A stretch of DNA of 64,000 nt from Humulus lupulus (lineage: Eukaryota; Streptophyta; Magnoliopsida; Rosales; Cannabaceae): the NCBI RefSeq assembly GCF_963169125.1, contig NC_084802.1:109868903-109932902 (forward strand), in the 5' to 3' direction. A program made the translations under genes and the position numbers. Shown in pieces: positions 23,475 to 35,307 of this stretch (the stretch's first letter is position 1; each line of letters begins with the position of its first letter). The notes beneath the pieces were generated by a model. That model worked only from the letters and a program-made list of their open reading frames with translations, did no database searches and had not been told where the DNA came from.

Positions 23475-23658
23475 ACTCTAGGGTTGTATTTTCAACTGTT
23501 TTTTAAACCGAGCTCAATTCAACACTTAACCTCTTAATAAGCCTCTGAACGTTTTGACCGAGTCTTAAGCCTATGTTGAACGAATATTAAAATATTTTTC
23601 AATTAATATTCACTATTTTTATTCAAGATAAAAGAATATCTTTCCACACCTTGAAATC

Positions 23659-23666
23659 TATAAATA
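23659..23666 (+). promoter_or_regulatory. TATA box of the nested solo LTR
   Basis: TATAAATA in the context AATCTATAAATAGGACC, followed about 30 bases on by CT-rich sequence as in plant LTR promoters. Confidence 0.65.
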
Positions 23667-24804
23667 GGACCTAGTACCCAGCTATTTCTCTCATTCTTCA
23701 AGCTGTGTTCAGAGCCTTCAAGCTGCTAGGTTTGCTATAGAGTGATAAACACTTGGGATGGGGTGTAAGCTTTATCATCTTAAGCTTTATAAACACTTGG
23801 GAAGTAAGATAATAGTGTGTTTTTCAATATAGAGGTGTAGTTCAGTTCTAGTACATCCAAAGGTATTCCTAGTCTTAAGTTCATTTCTGTATATTTCTTT
23901 AATTTCTCTTAGTTTTCTTCACTCAAATCCTAACTTATTGTTTCCATTCTTGGTTAGGTATTTAAGTTCTTTGAACTTAAGGTTTCTTTTCGGTAAGTCT
24001 CATCTTGGTGGTTTAGTTTATTTCTTTATCATCTCCTTCTTTAGAAATACTCACCTTCTTATTATTGGTTTTAGGAGTGTTCCAAATCTCGTCATTGTTC
24101 TCAAATCCTGGTATTGGTAAGGAAAATAGGATAGAATTTGTATGTTTATATGATATGTTATGCTATCTTATGTTATGTTATCTCATGTTATAGACCTTGG
24201 GCATATGACTTCTATAGCTAACAAGCCCTAATAAATTATGGGCATATGACTTGCTTGGCTAGCAAGCCCCACCAATCTATTGGGAATATGACTTATTTAG
24301 TTTACAAGCCCCAAGTGGTATAATGGCCATTGTAGTACTATATGACATATGTTTATAGTATATGTCCATGATATAGCTTATGTGTATGTTTTATGTTATT
24401 AGTAGATTTTCCTTGCTGGGCATTAGGCTCATTCCTTTATTTTATGTATGTAGGAAAATAGTTATGGCGACGGAAGGATTCTTGGCAGCTTGGGGTTGTG
24501 TATTGAGGAAGAATGGATTCGGTGGACTGCGTGAACGATTCGAGGAGTACGTTTATTTTACCCTTTTAAAATTATGTTTTGATGTAATTCCGCAACTAGT
24601 TTTTTTAAAGTTATGTTTTATGTGTTGTAAACAATGGGATCCCATACCATGTCACATTTTATTTTATATTTTTACTCTATTTTGTATTAGTACAATATTT
24701 TGGGTTTTCAATAAAGATGTGTTATTTCTTATGATCTTATCAAAATAGTAGCTATGTCTAGTAGTTTTAATGGTCCAAGTCTTAGAAATAGTTGGCTCAT
24801 TACA

Positions 24805-25500
24805 TGATGATAGGCGGTACTAAACAGCAACTGCGTGCCCATAGCCTCTTGCTGGCTCTCCCAAAAATTAGAGTGAAGGTGGGGTCCCTGTCGGATACTA
24901 TCGACCTTGGAGCCCCATGGAGTCACACAATCTCCTTTACATACAACTCAGCGTAATGCTCTACTGTGTAAGTTGCCTAAACAGGAAAAAAGTGGGCGGA
25001 TTTGGTGTACCTATCCACAATCACCCACACAGAATCATGTTGCCCCTCTATCCTCGACAATCCAACCACGAATTCCATGGTGATATCCTCCCACTTCCAC
25101 TCTGGAATCCCTAAAGGCTACAGCAACCCTGCTGGCCTTTGATGTTCAGCCTTCACTTGCTGACAGGTCAAACACTTGGCGACATGATCCACTACGTCTG
25201 TTTTCATCATTTGCCATCAATACAGAGTCCTCAAGTCCTGGTACATCTTCATCGTACCCGGATGTAGAAAATAAGTAGTGGTATCAGACTCATCTAGAAT
25301 CTCTCATCTAATACTGGACTCCATCGGAATGCAAATCCGACCTTTATACCTTAGTAAACCCATCTCTGAAACAAAAAAGTCTCTAGCCAATCCTGCTAAG
25401 ACATCCTCCCTGTGTTTCCTCAACTGGGTATCCTTCTTCTACGCTTCCTTGATCCTCTCAAGGAGCGTGGACTGAAGTGTGATATTTGAAAGCTGACCAA
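24805..25500 (-). pseudogene. pol: Tekay element 1 integrase, N-terminal zinc region and core
   Basis: Minus-strand blocks: [18 protein letters not shown] (second half of the HHCC zinc finger), GIPEWKWEDITMEFVVGLSR (D1 position replaced by glutamate), VWVIVDRYTKSAHFFPV, then LHGAPRSIVSDRDPTF with D2 kept. The reading frame contains stops and is then broken by the solo LTR at 24804. It inserts cDNA in a living element; this copy has lost D1. Confidence 0.85.
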
Positions 25501-26010
25501 CTACTAATTCACTTACTACTCTATATATCTCCTCAGCTACGTCTTCTGATATCTGTCACACACTGAATAACTGCCTTGGGCCCCTTTGACTCAATGCATC
25601 GGCCCCCACATTGGCCTTTTATAGATGATACAAGATCTGGAAATCATAATCCTTTACCAACTCCAGCCAAAGCCTTTGCCACATATTCAGATCCTTTCGA
25701 GTAAAGAAATACTTTAAGCTTTTATGGTCGGTGTATATTTATCACTTCTCTCCATACAGATAATGCCTCCATACCTTTAGTGCAAATGCCACCACTGCCA
25801 ATTCCAAATCATTAGTGGGATACCTCTGCTCATACTCTTTCAGCTGTCTAGACGCATAGGCTATCATCTTCCCAACTTGCATCAGTACACAATCCAAACC
25901 CTGCCTTGAAGCATCACAGTAGACCACAAACTTCTCATTGTCTGATGGAAGACTCAGTATCAGAGCGGTGAACAGTCACCACTTCAACTCCTTGAAACTG
26001 TTCTCACATC
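25501..26010 (-). pseudogene. pol: Tekay element 1 RNase H
   Basis: Blocks [18 protein letters not shown] (with the first aspartate), [30 protein letters not shown], then after a stop [20 protein letters not shown]. The order and spacing are standard for chromovirus RNase H. Remaining stops disable it. Confidence 0.87.
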
Positions 26011-26837
26011 TACCTGTCTAGACATACTTGGTCTTCTTACACGTCAACTCAGTCATTGATGTAGCTATTCTGGAGAATCCCTCAATGAACCATTGATAGT
26101 ACCCTGCTAATCGCAAGAAGCTCCTAACCTCTGGAACACTGCCCGACCTGGGCCAATCGCTCACTATCTCAATCTTGGTTGAGGCCACCAGAATCCCTTC
26201 CATTCTAACAATGTGGCCCAGAAATGTTACTTGGGGCACCCAAAACTCACATTTACTGAACATAGCATATGGCCTATGCTCCCTCAACCGCTGTAGTACC
26301 AAACAAAGATGTTGCTCGTGCTCTGTCTCTGACTAGGAATACACCAGTATATCATCGATGAATACTATCACAAACTTATCCAAATAATCTATGAAGACCC
26401 TATTCATCAATTCCATAAAGGCTTCTGGGACATTGGTTAATCCAAAGGACGTGACTAGGAATTCATTATATCCATACCTTGTATGGAACACCGTCTTAGG
26501 TATGTCCTCCTCCTTAATCCTCAATTGATGGTAGCCAGAATGAAGGTCGATCTTAGAGAACGCCGTCTTACCTTGTAGCTGATCAAACAAGTCGTCGATC
26601 TTAGGCTGTGGATACTTATTCTTAATAGTTAACTTATTCAACTCTATGTAGTTGATGCACATTTTTAAGGTCCCATCCTTCTTCTTGACGAACAACACTG
26701 GAGCACCCCATGGTGAAAACTAGGTCTGATAAATCCTAGATTCAGTAACTCCTAAAATTGAATCTTCAGTTCCTTCAACTCTGCTGGAGCCATTCTACAA
26801 GGTGTCCTAGATACTGGCTACGCCCCTAGCACTAATT
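26011..26837 (-). pseudogene. pol: Tekay element 1 reverse transcriptase
   Basis: The longest open piece (26698-26333) has [69 protein letters not shown] and the catalytic FIDDILVYS with both aspartates kept. A stop follows, then LGHIVRMEGILV and VRSFLRLAGYYQWFIEGFS in the thumb and connection. The catalytic site is therefore intact although the polyprotein is broken. Confidence 0.9.
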
Positions 26838-27332
26838 CTATGATGAACTCGATCTCTCAGTGTGGTGGTAACCCTGGCAGGTCTCATCCGATCCAACTAA
26901 AACAATCCTAGAGGTATCCACTATATTTTCTAGGAATCCTATACAACCTTCTTGCACTAGGTCTCTAGCCTTTAGTGGATAGATCATAGGTACTCGTGGC
27001 CCACTCACTATCCCCACAAATACAAAGGGTTCCTCCCCTTCCAGTTTAAAGGTCACCATTCTTCGCTTGCAATCTATCGTCGCCCTATACATCGATAACC
27101 AGTCCATCCCGAGAATCATATCAAAGTCATCCATCACCAGTTCAATCAGATCCACAGACAACGCCCTACTATCTATCTCTACTGGTAATGCTCTAACCCA
27201 TCTCTTAGAGACTACCAATGCCCCAGTTGGCAACAAAGTCCTTAATCCCCTAGCATACAAATCACAAGGTCTACACAGACGATCTATCACTCTAGCAGAT
27301 ACAAATGAATGGGTAGCTCCCGAATCAATCAA
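26838..27332 (-). pseudogene. pol: Tekay element 1 aspartic protease
   Basis: An open frame of 164 codons with active site IDSGATHSFVSARVIDRL and the second motif MILGMDWLSMYRATIDC. Length and motifs fit chromovirus protease. The active site is intact, and the domain is open from the start codon at 27332. Gag lies upstream on the same strand and RT downstream. The equivalent in Tekay element 2 has lost the glycine. Confidence 0.9.
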
Positions 27333-28529
27333 TGCAGTAAATGAAGACCCGGCACTAGAAATCTAACATGTCACGGCCAAGGGACTAGCCTCAACCTCGG
27401 TCTAGGTCAAGGTAAACACTCTGGCTGGAGTGAGGCTGTCACTCTTCTTCGGTTCTTTTTTCCTGGCTTATGGGCGGTCTTTACTCAGAGTACTGACACT
27501 CCCACAGATGAAGCATGCTCTGACTATGCCCTCCCCCAGATGTCGTCGTCTGCACCGTGGACACTCTAGAAAGCTTCTCTAGTTCTCTAACCCTGCCTTG
27601 ATGGTCACTGAAAGCACCCTGTGCCATCCTATCTGAACCAGGAGGAACAAAAGAATTCGGGGCCTTTCTCATGTGCACATTGGGGCAATTACCCCGGCAA
27701 GAACTAGTGAAAGGAGGCACCGTCCTCTGAGCATCGCGACTTGCAGCGCCTTCTCTCCATTTCTAATCTTTAGCTCCTTAGTTGTAAACGATTTCTCCAC
27801 TACCTGAGGATATGCGATAGTCCTTGCATCTAGTGTTATCTTGACATCCCGGGCTATTATCACATTCAGCCCCCGTACAAAACGATCCCTCCGTTCCATA
27901 TCAGTAGGCACCAAATCCGGCGCGAACTTCGCCAACTGGTCAAACTTTAGAGCATATTTTGCAACATTCATTCTGTTCTGAGTCAGATTAGTAAACTTAT
28001 CCATCTTTGCAGCTCAAACTGCAATACTGTAATATTTCTCATTGAAGACATCTCTGAATTTATCCTAGGTTATAACTGTCACATCCCTCCTTTAGGACAC
28101 AACTTCCCACCAGATGCAGGCGTCTTCTCTCAACATGTAGCTGACACAAGCCACCCTCTCGTTCCCCTCTAGCCTCATAAAATCCAAGATGGAAGAAGTC
28201 ATATTCATCCACTACTTTGCCCGCAGTGGGTCTGGACCGCCCTCAAAGGTGGGAGGATGCTGCTTCCAGAACCTCTCATACAAAGGCTCCCACCTGTTCT
28301 CCATCACAGGCTCGGCTGGTGCTAGTGCCACAGCCTGTGGAATCTGTAACCCAACACCCTGAAGAGGGTCCTGCTGCCTCAATTCTCAGAGCTCATCGTC
28401 CGTTCACTGATGTCTCGCTTGCATTTCGGCAAACATCTGTTGCCAGTTCTGTGGGGCAGGTGGAGGGTCCTGACCCTGGTTCTCATCTTCGGTCATATTG
28501 TAGTGGAATCTAATCGATTGCCGAGGCAT
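27333..28529 (-). pseudogene. gag: Tekay element 1 gag
   Basis: The likely start is MPRQS at 28529. It contains NWQQMFAEMQARHQ, then PPTFEGGPDPLRAK, WMNMTSSILDFM, ACVSYMLREDACIWWE and a helical block (28004-27669) MDKFTNLTQNRMNVAKYALKF...PDLVPTDMERRDRFVRGLN, the usual chromovirus gag. A degenerate zinc knuckle CFICGS is near 27500. Stops and shifts separate the blocks. Gag forms the particle that packages element RNA. Confidence 0.85.
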
Positions 28530-28862
28530 AGTTTCAATATGCCTGCAATCAATGACGCCGCACATCAGGTGTGATAACAACGTCCAAAAACCACCTCCCA
28601 GTCCCATCAGTCAAATACAATGTCATGTCATCATATTGCACAAATTGCATAAACATATAGCAATCAAAGGGGCCATGCTCTGACATCATATAAATACAGA
28701 CACATTCATTATGCTCTACATATAACATTCAGGCAAACAGGTCAACTCATACAAGAAATTAAACACATAATTCACTTAATACCGACCAACCCTGAGTCAA
28801 ACTCGTCTTTGGCAGCGAGCATACATGTTCTGTTGATCTCCAGGAACCATAAACCTTGGCGT
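28530..28862 (-). other. Tekay element 1 5' leader (between primer site and gag)
   Basis: Non-coding and colinear with 56530-56775 of Tekay element 2. It likely carries packaging sequence. Nothing else recognised. Confidence 0.6.
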
Positions 28863-28875
28863 GCTTTGATTCCAA
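28863..28875 (-). promoter_or_regulatory. Primer binding site, Tekay element 1 (degenerate tRNA-iMet type)
   Basis: The minus strand reads TTGGAATCAAAGC, two changes from the TTGGTATCAGAGC of element 2. It lies two bases inside the 5' LTR. Complementary in form to the 3' end of initiator methionine tRNA. Confidence 0.8.
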
Positions 28876-28877
28876 GT

Positions 28878-30938
28878 TCTAACGCCCTACTACCTTAGAG
28901 TCCTTACCATATGATTTTAAAAGGTGCCATTAGCTTGTTAATCGAGCTTTTAGATCGAAAGGTGTGATTAAATCGGCATAAAGATTCATTTATTGAAAAT
29001 TAAGTATAAAAGATTTGGACATCCACTAAAGTTGTAAAAGTGATACACTAGAATCTCAAAACTCTGTTTCAAAACATATTTACAATTCAAAGGTTACTTT
29101 ACGGTCGACCTAAGAGAAAAAAAATCAACTGTTTAAAGCATGTCCGTCAAACAACTTCAGCTGTGGCAGCTAGGTAGGCCGAACATGTACACGTCGATGC
29201 ACGCTCTCCAACTCATGGTTGGTCAGCCTTTCCTTTGCCCTTACCTACACCATAGAGCACCCATGAACCAAGGCCCTGCAAGAAAAATCAACACATAGCA
29301 TAGGAAAACTTAATCAAGTAATACACAACTTAAATAGATAGTAGATTATTCACATAGCAACCTATGCTGTCCTAGGTACTTTACCAGGCACTGGGTTCAC
29401 AATCTTCACCAAGCGAGTGAGTACAACATCCTTAGAGGGTCTCGCCCTAGTGGCCTGCATTCAGCATGCATGATGTCGATCCTGACCTTTGCTGTCCCCG
29501 GCCTTCGCCATTTCTGGCCTTTTTTGTTCCCGACCTTCGTCGTTCAATCATAATCATACGAAACATTCCACAACAACTACAAATATTCATACACACATTA
29601 AACACAAATAATCAGGCCATGCTCTGTTCTACGGTCGCAAATAGTTTTCTTACATGTGCCCCGAGCTGACTGACTAGTGCGATCCCAAGCACAATCCCCT
29701 AAACCCGAGTCTTAGCGATAAAGCCTAGCCACAATGCAACAATAATAACATCCATCAAGCCCTAAACCAATTAAAAGCTTCAAAATAGTATTCTAGCCTT
29801 CAGGACCTCGAATCCTACTAAACTGGGTAGTAGGATCCTTCTTGAGCCCTTAGATTTGGGTTCCCGAGCTTAAAACAATATTTTTGTCATTTTCCCTAAT
29901 TTGAGCCGCGGCTCGCACATTAGGGTCGCGGCCTGCTACAAGTCAGAGAGCCTTGGGGCTCTATTCTATGGGACATGGGTTGCGACGCGCCAACCTCTCC
30001 AAAATTCACCCAAACTAAACCTTAAACCTAAAATTTAGTCTAAAGTTCATACTAAAGCAACATAACTAGTATAGATACCCCAAAATTATCTCATAAACTC
30101 ATCCAAAATCCAAAATTAGATCCTAAGTTTGAACCTCAAGCAAACCTCTAAATCACAGCAGTAAAATTCAACAATACCCAGATTAAATCCTTACCTTTAC
30201 TAATGATCCATCCCTGAACAAAACCCAATTACTTCTAGCTTCAATCCCTTTTTAATTCCAAGAATCCTCCTTTGAATTTTAGTGAAATTCCCTTAGCTTA
30301 TAGAGAGAGAGTTTGTCGAGAGAGATAGAGATAAGCATGAGAGAGTTATGTTTTTTCTGGTTAGTTCTAGTATCCTAGGCCAAAACCAAGTCTATCCCAA
30401 GCTGCAAAATATCTAAAATGCCTCTAATTAACCCTTAGCCTTTCTAACACCACCAAGGGAAAAATCTTCTTTTACCACATTCTCGCTAATTCCTCGAATA
30501 GTCCTATAAATCCCCATTTCATTACAATATTCCCAAATAATTGCTAAGTCACGACCCGTTACCTGGTAATCCCAACACGCGCTACATTTCAAAAATACCC
30601 CTAGGCTTACCCCGAGCTGGGTATTCAACCCCGTTGTGACTTTCCTGCTACTCCTCTCCCTAGGACCGTCTCAGATCACATATCACAAGTATATCTCCAC
30701 AACACTGTGGTCTCAATCATAACACACACATAATTTACATTTATGCCTTCAATGGGCCAAAATTACAATTATGCCCTTATTAACAAAAATGGGCCCACAT
30801 GCATATTTAATTCATCTAAACATGCATTTCTACTCATATAATCATTTAATCCAAATAATAACATAATTAAATCAATTATTGCCCTCCCTAGATTCTAATC
30901 AAGGCACTAAGCCTTATTAGCAGATTTACGGCACTATA
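28878..30938 (-). mobile_element. Tekay element 1, 5' LTR (right), 2061 bp
   Basis: Matches the left LTR throughout, lacking the 163-bp duplication. Its two ends have mutated: the left end is TCTAACGCCC instead of TGTAACGCCC, and the right end is GGCACTATA instead of GGCATTACA. The perfect GTTAA duplication confirms the boundaries. Confidence 0.9.
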
Positions 30939-30943
30939 GTTAA

Positions 30944-31080
30944 TTATGGAACCGAATACTTATTGAGTTAAAATCTATAATTTTATTATAAATTAATTAT
31001 TCGCTAGTGAATTAATGGTACATAAGGATCAAGAGGTAATGAGAAGGGTAAAACGGTAATCTTGACCAGCTCTAATTAAC
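30944..31080 (+). mobile_element. Ty1/copia 3' LTR, block 3 of 4
   Basis: Continues the copia LTR after the Tekay element. It has GGTAAAACGGTAAT, as in the copia solo LTR (AGGGTAAAACGGTAAATTTA on its minus strand). It ends TTAAC, duplicated at 34031-34035 on the other side of the Tat solo LTR. Confidence 0.7.
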
Positions 31081-31255
31081 TATTGATGCAGTTTTTCGGG
31101 AACATGGGATTTAGAAATCTAATAATAGAGAGATTAGGCTTTTCGTAAACCAAATGTATAAGAAATGGAAAAACACAAGAGTGAAAAATTCTCACATGAT
31201 TTTATGTTGTTCAGTGGTTAAAATCCACCTAGTCCATGAGTCGCTCTTATCGATC

Positions 31256-33509
31256 TGTAACGTCTCAAATTTGCTAATAAGGCTTTGTTCCTTGATTAGC
31301 ATGTCGGAGGGCAATAATTGATTAAATTATGTTATTATGTACTTAAATGATTATGTGATTTTAAATTCATGTTTAGGTGAATTAAATATGCATGTGGGCC
31401 CATTTTGGTTAATAGGGGCATAATTGTAATTTTGGCCCGTTGAGGGCATAAATGTGAATTAAATGTGTGTTGTGCTTGAGACCACGAGATTGTGGTGATA
31501 TATCTGTGATGTGTGATCCGAGATGGTCTTAGGGAGCTGCATAGAAAAATAGTCACAACGGGGTCGAATACCCGGCTTGGGGGAGCCTAGGGGTATTTTG
31601 GGAACATAGCACCTGTTTAGGATTTACCGGGTAACATGTAGTGATTTAGCGATAATTTGGGTATGTCGGGGATTTAATGAGGAATTATAGGAACATTCAA
31701 GGACTTAGCGGGATGTGGAAAATGACGAGATTGCCCTTGGTGGTATTAAAGGATTAAGTATATACTTAAGGATATTTTGGACTTAGGCAGCTGAGGATAG
31801 ACTCAAGCCAAATAGGATTCTAGAACTAAGGGGAAACAAAAGAAAACAACATAACCATAAACCTCAACTCAGCCCTCTCTCTCCCTCACGTTTCCCACTC
31901 TCTCTTAATTCTAAGGAGATATTTTTGCTGGATTCAATGGAGAAGGCTTAGAATTCAAAACGAATTGAAGAAGTGGAGGCTTGAATTGCTTGGGGATTAG
32001 GTCAGGTCTAATTCTCAGTGAGGTAAGGGTTTCAATTTGATGTGTTTTTTGTTGAATTCTGTTGGGATCCATAGGCTTGCACGAGGTTTGAACTCTAGAC
32101 TGGTTTGTGGGTTTTTGATGAGCTTATGGGATAATTATAAGGTGTTTATATTGATTAGGTTGCTTGGATATGAATTCTAGACTTAATTCTAGGTTTAAGG
32201 TTTGAATTTAGTAAATTTTAGGGAGATTAGTTCAAAAAAATGCTTGAGGATTTATGGGTTTTGGGCTCGAGAGGCGGCCCTATTCTTCTGGCTCTACGAC
32301 CCGTGTGTGCGAAGAGGCCTGGGAAGCCTCTGGTTTTCCCCAGGTGTCGCAGCGCAGGAAGGGCATGCCGCAGCCCATGTCCCCTAGATGGTAGAGCTAG
32401 GGCTTTCTGACTTGCATATGGTCGTGGCTCAAATTAGGGGAAATGGCCTATGTTGGAAGTCAAGATCGGGAACCCAAATGTTAGGACTCAGGAAGGATTC
32501 TACTATCCGGTTTAGTAGAATTTGAGGTCCCGAAGGCTAGTATTTTAATTCAAAGTTCTTAAATGGCTAGGAATTGATGGATGTCTATTTATTAATGCAT
32601 TGTGAGTAGGTTTTACATCAAGGATTTAGTTTAGGGGATCGTGCTTGGGATCGCAGTAATCAATCAGCTTGAGACACAGGTAAGAAAACCGTTTGTGCCC
32701 GTAGAGCAGGGCATGGCCCTATTATTTGTGTTTCAAGGCATGGCCCTATTATCTATGTTTCAAGGCATGGCCCTATTATTTATGTTTCAGGGCATGGCCC
32801 TATTATTTGTGTTTGATATGTGTGTGAATACTTGTAAGTGTTATGCTATGTTGTGCGTGATTATGAATGAACTGCGAAGGCCGAGAATGGAAAAGGTCGG
32901 GAATGATGAAGGCCGGGGACGGCAAAGGCCAGGATCTGCGTTAAGCATGCTAAGTACAGGCCACTAGGGCAAGAACTTTTAAGGGTGTTGTATTCACCCG
33001 CTCAGTGAAGACCGCAAACCCAGTGCATGGTAAAACACCTAGGTCAGCATAGGCCCCTATATGTTTAATCTGCTGCTTGTTTAAGTTGTGTATTATTGGA
33101 TTGACTTGTGATATGTTATGCGTTGAGTTTTCTTGTTGGGCTTCGGCTCACGAGTGCTCTATGGTGCAAATAAGGGCAAGGGGAATGTTGATCAACCATG
33201 AGTTCGGCCTACCTGGCTACTATGGCCGGGGTTGTTTTGCAGAATATGTTGTAATAGTTGATTTTGGTTCTTAGGTCGATGGTATTTAAACTGTTGGATT
33301 GTAGTACACTTTTGAAATAGTATTTTTTTGGGATCCCAATGTATAACTTTTGTGAATTTTAAGGAATGCCCAAATCTTTTATAATTAATGTTGTCAAGTG
33401 AGTCTTTATTTCAATTTAATAACACTTTTAAACCTAAAACCTCAATTAGCGAGCTAATGGCACATTTATAAATCACATGGTAACGACTCTAAGGTAGTAG
33501 GGCATTACA
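31256..33509 (+). mobile_element. Tekay-type solo LTR, 2254 bp, nested in the Tat solo LTR
   Basis: Starts TGTAACGTCTCAAATTTGC and ends AAGGTAGTAGGGCATTACA, the same ends as Tekay elements 1 and 2 in plus orientation. Flanks are CGATC and TGATC, a duplication with one transition. It contains the LTR box at about 33138-33180 and a short tandem repeat at 32709-32816. No internal coding region. Confidence 0.9.
32709..32816 (+). repeat. Four tandem 27-bp repeats in the solo LTR
   Basis: Units at 32709, 32736, 32763 and 32790, each of the form RGGCATGGCCCTATTATYTRTGTTTCA. The core GGCATGGCCC occurs once in the other Tekay LTRs (as its complement, GGGCCATGCCC, near 30460-like positions such as 50480), so this is a local expansion. 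Confidence 0.9.
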
Positions 33510-34035
33510 TGATCTGTTTAGGACTCTTGAAGAAATTGTTGATGAAAATTTCAGCTGAGTTTTTGCATACAGAAAGTCGATCCCTTTAACTGTCCATTCC
33601 CCTTGTATTTATAGGAGATTATCATGGACAGTTTTAGGTAACCATACATTAATATGGTAATTGGAAAATTTGGGTAATAAATGCATAATAAAATATGGGC
33701 CTTTATGAGGCGTATAAAGAATCTTCGAGTCTTTTGGGATCCTTCACTATGCGTCATGACCAGGCTTCCACGAGCTGGGTATCGTAGGACTAATCTGAAC
33801 TGATTGAGTTCAGAGTGTCACGAAGGTAATCTAGGCGATGTATATCTCAAACTAAGTTGTTGGTAGAAGAAACAAACTGGAGAGTATCTGGTTATCTTAA
33901 GCTATCAAGTTGACTCGAGCTGCTCACACGATAGTTAGCAAGATGCTCTATCTGTACGCTCTCTTCATACGCTTGTCTGCCAGTTGTACCCCGTGTTGAG
34001 TAATTCAGCTCATAATTTTTGGGTACAACATTAAC

Positions 34036-35306
34036 GAACCAATAAATGGAGAATAGAACTATATTTATTGATTATATCAATAGACTACAAGAGAAAACTC
34101 TATAAATATAATTTTATAAATACTTAGAATGCAATTCCATATTTATAGTGGAGTAATCATGAAATTAATAAATAAGATTATTAGATTAAATAGTTTAATT
34201 AATAGTCTGGTTTATTGGAGCTTCATATTATAGGTCCATGGTCCCTAGATCACCTCTGTCCTACACTGTCAAGGGTAAGGATGTCAAAAGAAAGATTGTA
34301 TAGAGAAAGACTTGATTGCAAAGGAATTAATTTTCCAAGGCAAGGAAATAATTATGTGATAATTATGGGCAATGGATTAATTATAAATTAATTAATTATT
34401 TAACTATATATCTTTTATTTTTGAAAAACTATATGTTAAATAAATTATTAATCATGTTTGGATTAATATAAAGAGAGAGATTAATAATTATCTTATTTAT
34501 AATAAGATATTAATTTACATATTTAAAACTGATATTTTAAGATAAAGTTATTTTGAATTGACTGATATTTATTTTGGGATAAATATATTGTCATAAAAAT
34601 GAATTAAACAATCAAATGAGAAAATTAGGGAGAGCCCTAATTGGGTGGTGCGACACACGCACTGCACAGTGAGTGTGGCACCACGCACAAGGATATTTGT
34701 ATCCGTGGGATTTGAATTTTGAATTTCAAAATTATTTGTTTAATTATTCTTTTTAAATATAATTTAAATTAAATAATAAAATAGGTTATAACTGATTAGT
34801 TTTATTTTAATAAAGTAAAGATTAATTAATTAATTTAATTATCTTTATCAAACTGAAAGAGCGATACTTTCAGGAATAAGTTGTTTTAAGCGATTAAAAA
34901 GTTTAGACTGTCAAACTCTCTCTAAAAAAGAAAGCGCTAGTTTTTCCTAAACCTGAAAAAGTATTCAATAAATCTTCTCTCAATCAAACCTCTCTAGATA
35001 TCATGTGTTGAGTACATGTAGAGTGTTCTAAAATCAACCTTTTGAATCCTACATGCCCACACACGTCCTTGTGTGTTTGAGGATTGGTCTGGAAGAACAA
35101 GGTGTGAGCTTTCAGAATCTGGATTGGAAGATTGTTGATTTATTCAAAAAGATTCGTGGATTCTTGATAGGTTACAATAGGTAATCTCTAATCTATTTGT
35201 ATGTGATTTAATATATCTATATATGTATGATCCTGGCATGTATTAATAAAAATTTTAAAAGACCCATTCCACTGTATAACTCTGATTTACACTTTTAATA
35301 CCAACA
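34036..35306 (+). mobile_element. Ty1/copia 3' LTR, block 4 of 4 (R/U5 side)
   Basis: Continues colinearly with the copia pattern: GAACCAATAAATGG, then ATTTATAGTGGAGTAATCATG and CTTCATATTATAGGTCCATGG parallel the minus-strand reading of 3848-6129. It includes a hairpin at 34648-34688 and ends in ACCAACA at 35306. Net LTR length summed over four blocks is about 1.57 kb. Confidence 0.75.
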
Positions 35307-35307
35307 T

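Larger units (their letters stand above)
22816..24804 (+). mobile_element. Solo LTR, 1989 bp, nested in Tekay element 1 integrase
   Basis: Ends are TGTAGAGTCCC and GGCTCATTACA, flanked by GGATG (22811-22815) and TGATG (24805-24809), a 5-bp duplication with one change. Removing it joins integrase sequence colinear with Tekay element 2. Plus orientation follows from the TATA box (23659-23666) and the LTR box CTTGCTGGGCATTAGGCTCA (about 24411). It has no internal genes; the 122-codon frame at 24380-24748 is not protein-like. It is distinct in sequence from the other LTR subfamilies here. Confidence 0.88.
19774..30938 (-). mobile_element. Full-length Ty3/gypsy Tekay chromovirus, element 1 (11,165 bp with nested solo LTR)
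   Basis: Two LTRs (19774-22008 and 28878-30938) bound an internal region with, in minus-strand order, primer site, gag, protease, RT, RNase H, integrase and chromodomain. A perfect 5-bp duplication GTTAA flanks it (19769-19773 and 30939-30943). The integrase is split by a solo LTR (22816-24804). Every domain is recognisable, but stops, frameshifts and the insertion make it non-autonomous. The chromodomain in this lineage directs integration toward heterochromatin. Confidence 0.93.
31081..34030 (-). mobile_element. Tat-family solo LTR (691 bp net), minus strand, with a nested solo LTR
   Basis: The plus strand begins TATTGATGCAGTTTTTCG (decayed from TGTTGAC...) and ends TTTGGGTACAACA, the reverse complement of the Tat LTR start TGTTGTACCC. 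The interior, for example AAAATCCACCTAGTCCATG and TTGTATTTATAGGAG, mirrors 1749-2103. Perfect 5-bp duplication TTAAC (31076-31080 and 34031-34035). Its sequence is split at 31255/33510 by a Tekay-type solo LTR. Confidence 0.85.

Noticed and set aside
24380..24748. Plus-strand ORF of 122 codons
   Set aside because: It lies wholly within a solo LTR. The peptide is rich in Phe, Cys and Leu as expected from T-rich sequence, with no domain and no counterpart.
32641..32967. ORF with repeated GMALLFVFQ units, looking like a repeat protein
   Set aside because: It is the translation of four 27-bp tandem repeats in an LTR. The repeat length, a multiple of three, keeps the frame open by chance.
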